DNA from: Agrococcus beijingensis | GTDB lineage: Bacteria; Actinomycetota; Actinomycetes; Actinomycetales; Microbacteriaceae | Length of the DNA: 24,040 bases | Assembly: GCF_030758955.1 (NCBI RefSeq) | Contig: NZ_CP132360.1 | Location: forward strand, 428,145-452,184 | Direction: 5' to 3' | Position numbers and translations under genes: made by a program | Shown here: positions 23,523 through 24,040 of the stretch, one piece after another | Layout: every line of letters begins with the position of its first letter | How positions within the stretch are numbered: position 1 is the first letter of the stretch | Notes under the pieces: generated by a model | What the model was told of the DNA's origin: nothing | Databases searched by the model: none | The model's input: the letters and a program-made list of their open reading frames with translations, nothing else

Positions 23523-23846
23523 ATGACCGAGCAGGCACAGCACGACGAGCAGATGGTCGTCGTGGGCGACGACACCGACCGCAGCCGCTACGAGGCGCAC
23601 ATCGACGGCCGGCTGGCCGGGGTGCTCTCGTATGCAGACGATGAGGATGGCAATCGCGTGCTGCAGCACACCGTGGTCGGGGAGGAGTTCGGCGGCCACG
23701 GCGTGGGCAGCCGGCTCGCGGGGTTCGCGATGCAGGACGCGCGGCAGGCGGAGCGCAAGATCGTGCCGCAGTGCACGTTCGTGCAGGGCTGGCTGCAGAA
23801 GCACACCGAGCACCAGGGGCTCGTCGCGCACCCCTACCGCGGCTGA
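23523..23846 (+). CDS. Small GNAT-fold acetyltransferase (COG2388 type)
   Basis: A 107-residue protein matching the short YidJ/COG2388 acetyltransferase family. Landmarks are the strand YEAHIDGRLAGVLSY, the LQHTVVGEEFGGHGVGSRLAGFAM segment (here H-T-x-V and the acetyl-CoA loop G-G-H-G-V-G-S-R-L) and IVPQCTFVQGWLQKH, in which the family Cys sits in the strand before the last helix. Such proteins bind acetyl-CoA; their acceptor is unknown. Start choice is uncertain: ATG at 23523, ATG at 23514 and TTG at 23487 are all in frame. 23523 is preferred because conserved sequence begins soon after and the upstream codons overlap the UUCG hairpin. The stop codon overlaps the -35 element of the tRNA gene promoter. 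Confidence 0.85.
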   Translation: MTEQAQHDEQMVVVGDDTDRSRYEAHIDGRLAGVLSYADDEDGNRVLQHTVVGEEFGGHGVGSRLAGFAMQDARQAERKIVPQCTFVQGWLQKHTEHQGLVAHPYRG

Positions 23847-23870
23847 CACCCGGTCGCCGTCGCGTACACT
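23843..23870 (+). promoter_or_regulatory. Promoter of tRNA-Gly (CTGACA-N16-TACACT)
   Basis: CTGACA (23843-23848) and TACACT (23865-23870) are 16 nt apart. The transcript would begin about 20 nt before the tRNA. A 7-bp hairpin CAGCCGG-TCAG-CCGGCTG (23877-23894) lies in the leader, ending 1 nt before the mature 5' end. Confidence 0.6.
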
Positions 23871-23895
23871 GGTCGGCAGCCGGTCAGCCGGCTGC

Positions 23896-23966
23896 GCGGA
23901 TGTAGTTCAATGGCAGAACTTCAGCTTCCCAAGCTGATAGCGCGGGTTCGATTCCCGTCATCCGCT
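23896..23966 (+). tRNA. tRNA-Gly (anticodon CCC)
   Basis: A full 71-nt cloverleaf can be drawn: acceptor GCGGATG with CATCCGC, D stem GTTC/GAAC, anticodon stem TCAGC/GCTGA with loop TTCCCAA (anticodon CCC, reads GGG), variable TAGC, T stem GCGGG/CCCGT with loop TTCGATT, and discriminator T as expected for glycine. CCA is not encoded. Confidence 0.95.
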
Positions 23967-23970
23967 CGTC

Positions 23971-23995
23971 GAGGCCCGGTCCATGACCGGGCCTC
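23971..23995 (+). terminator. Hairpin terminator after tRNA-Gly
   Basis: GAGGCCCGGT and ACCGGGCCTC form a perfect 10-bp stem around the loop CCATG, 4 nt after the tRNA, followed by a C/T-rich stretch (TCCTCGCTCC). Confidence 0.8.
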
Positions 23996-24006
23996 TCCTC
24001 GCTCCT

Positions 24007-24040
24007 GACGGGAATCGAACGGCCGCGGGGGGGGGGGGCG
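24007..24040. other. Probable contig-end artefact: inverted tRNA fragment and 12-G run
   Basis: Bases 24007-24020 are the exact reverse complement of the tRNA T-arm segment 23946-23959 (14 nt). They are followed by GGCCGC and a run of twelve G (24027-24038). A second tRNA cannot be folded here because the opposite T-stem strand does not pair. The poly-G at the very end of the sequence suggests low-quality read ends. Confidence 0.6.

Noticed and set aside
24007..24020. Second tRNA gene on the minus strand
   Set aside because: Only the T-loop and one T-stem strand are present; the other stem strand does not pair and the poly-G follows.

Overview
The window is high-GC DNA (about 70% G+C) that looks like a Microbacteriaceae-type actinobacterium. 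The basis is codon use, the repeated GGATGCG word, TANNNT-6 nt-start leaderless promoters, a 13E12/DUF222 remnant, and intergenic palindromic repeats of the GTTGGTCGAGTAG...TCGAGACC kind. The genus cannot be fixed from this alone. The right edge looks like a contig end, with a 12-G run and an inverted scrap of the adjacent tRNA.

Region 1 (1-7780) starts with the 3' part of a membrane protein gene. A minus-strand block follows: putP (Na+/proline symporter), a 13-bp hairpin terminator, then a 1339-residue Pls-type single-module NRPS (adenylation, carrier, three membrane/hexapeptide modules). The NRPS overlaps an M1 metallopeptidase by ATGA. The adenylation pocket reads D-A-E-S-I-G-T-V-V-K, close to a lysine code, so this pair is a candidate poly-epsilon-lysine-like polymer synthetase with its degrading or tailoring peptidase. 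It is the most interesting system in the window.

Region 2 (7781-13541, plus strand) holds a PadR regulator with a perfect palindromic operator candidate, a UbiB/AarF-type kinase-like protein, an array of palindromic repeats, a truncated DUF222/13E12 gene, and a UvrA-like tandem ABC ATPase without the UvrB-binding insert.

Region 3 (13542-18481) holds small regulator/enzyme pairs. An Asp-nucleophile alpha/beta hydrolase diverges from a TetR regulator across a perfect 14-nt palindrome. A monoacylglycerol-lipase-like hydrolase follows. A cysteine-containing SufR/COG2345-type regulator diverges from a DoxX membrane protein across a clear promoter/operator. A lipoate-protein ligase with its accessory domain at the N terminus ends the region.

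Region 4 (18482-24040) holds a PucR regulator divergent from a CodB-like NCS1 permease and a translationally linked amidohydrolase, probably a nucleobase uptake and deamination unit. A TerC-family protein, a small GNAT-fold protein, tRNA-Gly(CCC) and a strong hairpin terminator follow. Most of the window is ordinary chromosomal core and accessory metabolism; the polymer synthetase pair, the Fe-S-type sensor with DoxX and the PucR unit are the functional clusters.
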